DNA of 64,000 nt, from assembly GCF_000758685.1 (NCBI RefSeq), contig NZ_CP009286.1, positions 1,518,501 through 1,582,500 on the forward strand. Direction: 5' to 3'. How positions within the stretch are numbered: the first letter of the stretch is position 1; every line of letters begins with the position of its first letter. Under the pieces are notes generated by a model that worked only from the letters and a program-made list of their open reading frames with translations, ran no database searches and had not been told where the DNA came from. Positions 63,579-64,000 of this stretch are shown in pieces. The translations under genes were made by a program, and so were the position numbers. The stretch is from Paenibacillus stellifer. GTDB lineage: Bacteria > Bacillota > Bacilli > Paenibacillales > Paenibacillaceae.

Positions 63579-64000
63579 ATGCATCTGACGGTCGAAGAGG
63601 CGTTATCGGTCTACCCTTTGTCGGAAGCCAAGCTGATTGCCGGCTCCAAGGGAACACGGCGAATTGTCAAATCGATAAATGTGATGGACGCGCCGGATAT
63701 TTCGGATTGGATCAAGGAAGGCGAAATGCTGCTGACGACGGCTTACCTGATCAAAGACAGCCCCGATCAGGCGTCGGCGCTGCTGCACAAGCTGAACCGC
63801 AGAGGCTCTTCGGGTCTCGGCATCAAGCTGGGGCGTTTCTGGGATGCGGTACCCGAGTCCTTGATCGCCGAAGCTGATGAACTCGGCTTTCCGCTTATCG
63901 AGCTGCCCTTCCAGTTCACCTTCTCGGACCAGATGAACGGCCTGTTCCGGGCGGAGCTGTCCCGCAGCACGGGAGCGCTCCAGACGGTGCTGGAGAAGCA
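63579..64000 (+). CDS. PucR-family transcriptional regulator, 3' truncated by the window edge
   Basis: 140 codons are visible, open to the window end. They cover the N-terminal PucR (purine catabolism PurC-like) domain: 'MHLTVEEALSVYPLSEAKLIAGSKG', 'VKSINVMDAPDISDWIKEGEMLLTTAYLI', 'LGIKLGRFWDAVPESLIAEADELGFPLIELPFQFTFSD'. The DNA-binding PucR_2 HTH at the C-terminus is beyond the edge. GGAGGG lies before the ATG at 63579. In B. subtilis PucR activates purine catabolic genes; the position beside the GGT-family hydrolase and the amidase supports a role in nitrogen scavenging. Confidence 0.9.
   Translation, partial: MHLTVEEALSVYPLSEAKLIAGSKGTRRIVKSINVMDAPDISDWIKEGEMLLTTAYLIKDSPDQASALLHKLNRRGSSGLGIKLGRFWDAVPESLIAEADELGFPLIELPFQFTFSDQMNGLFRAELSRSTGALQTVLEK

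Overview
The window looks like a chromosomal segment of a Paenibacillus-type, endospore-forming Firmicute. Evidence: a gerA-gerB-gerC germinant-receptor operon, strong GGAGG ribosome sites, sigma-A promoters with 17-bp spacers, a T-box leader, an L20-type leader, a perfect PerR box, and moderately GC-rich coding sequence with frequent GTG/TTG starts. No phage, insertion sequence, plasmid function or CRISPR array is visible. Most genes are core or near-core; the accessory signals are regulatory elements, repeats and a few unusual gene groupings.

Layout. 1-7.4 kb: truncated DsbA-like gene, oleate hydratase with a TetR regulator, and the germinant-receptor operon (minus strand). 7.5-24 kb: recQ, a DUF4080 radical-SAM protein, GNAT, a nucleotidyltransferase followed by a 9 x 16-bp tandem array, small-molecule methyltransferases, a lipase-like hydrolase, manA, the tRNA-modification pair ytqA-mnmM, trmB, a UgtP-like glycosyltransferase, a PAP2 phosphatase and a GT2 glycosyltransferase. 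24-26 kb: infC-rpmI-rplT behind an autoregulatory leader, then an acyl-CoA thioesterase. 26.5-31.6 kb: a complete BMP-type nucleoside ABC importer (nupNOPQ-like).

32.7-44.9 kb: branched-chain amino-acid synthesis, ilvB-ilvN-ilvC-leuA under a T-box. leuB is separated by a truncated adhesin, an ECF sigma/anti-sigma cassette with a DUF4097 protein, and an aldo/keto reductase; leuC and leuD are absent from the window. 45-53 kb: a peroxiredoxin with a perfect Per box, a PAS histidine kinase, the ferrous-iron operon feoA-feoB with FNR-like and Fur-like sites, and a MASE3-GGDEF-EAL protein. 53-64 kb: tRNA-Gly, an M20 dipeptidase, a Nudix protein, an ABC-F ATPase with an elaborate upstream region (54-codon ORF, terminator, palindromic promoter), a split chromate transporter, and at the right edge a group of a GGT-family Ntn hydrolase, an amidase and a PucR-type regulator.

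The points most worth following up are the GGT/amidase/PucR group (it resembles the hpxW-hpxY genes of purine/oxamate catabolism), the ABC-F upstream architecture, the dual FNR/Fur control region of feo, the in-frame palindromic insertion in the amidase, and the exact 16-bp tandem array. Start codons were chosen from ribosome-binding-site spacing and family alignment recalled from memory; no database search was possible.
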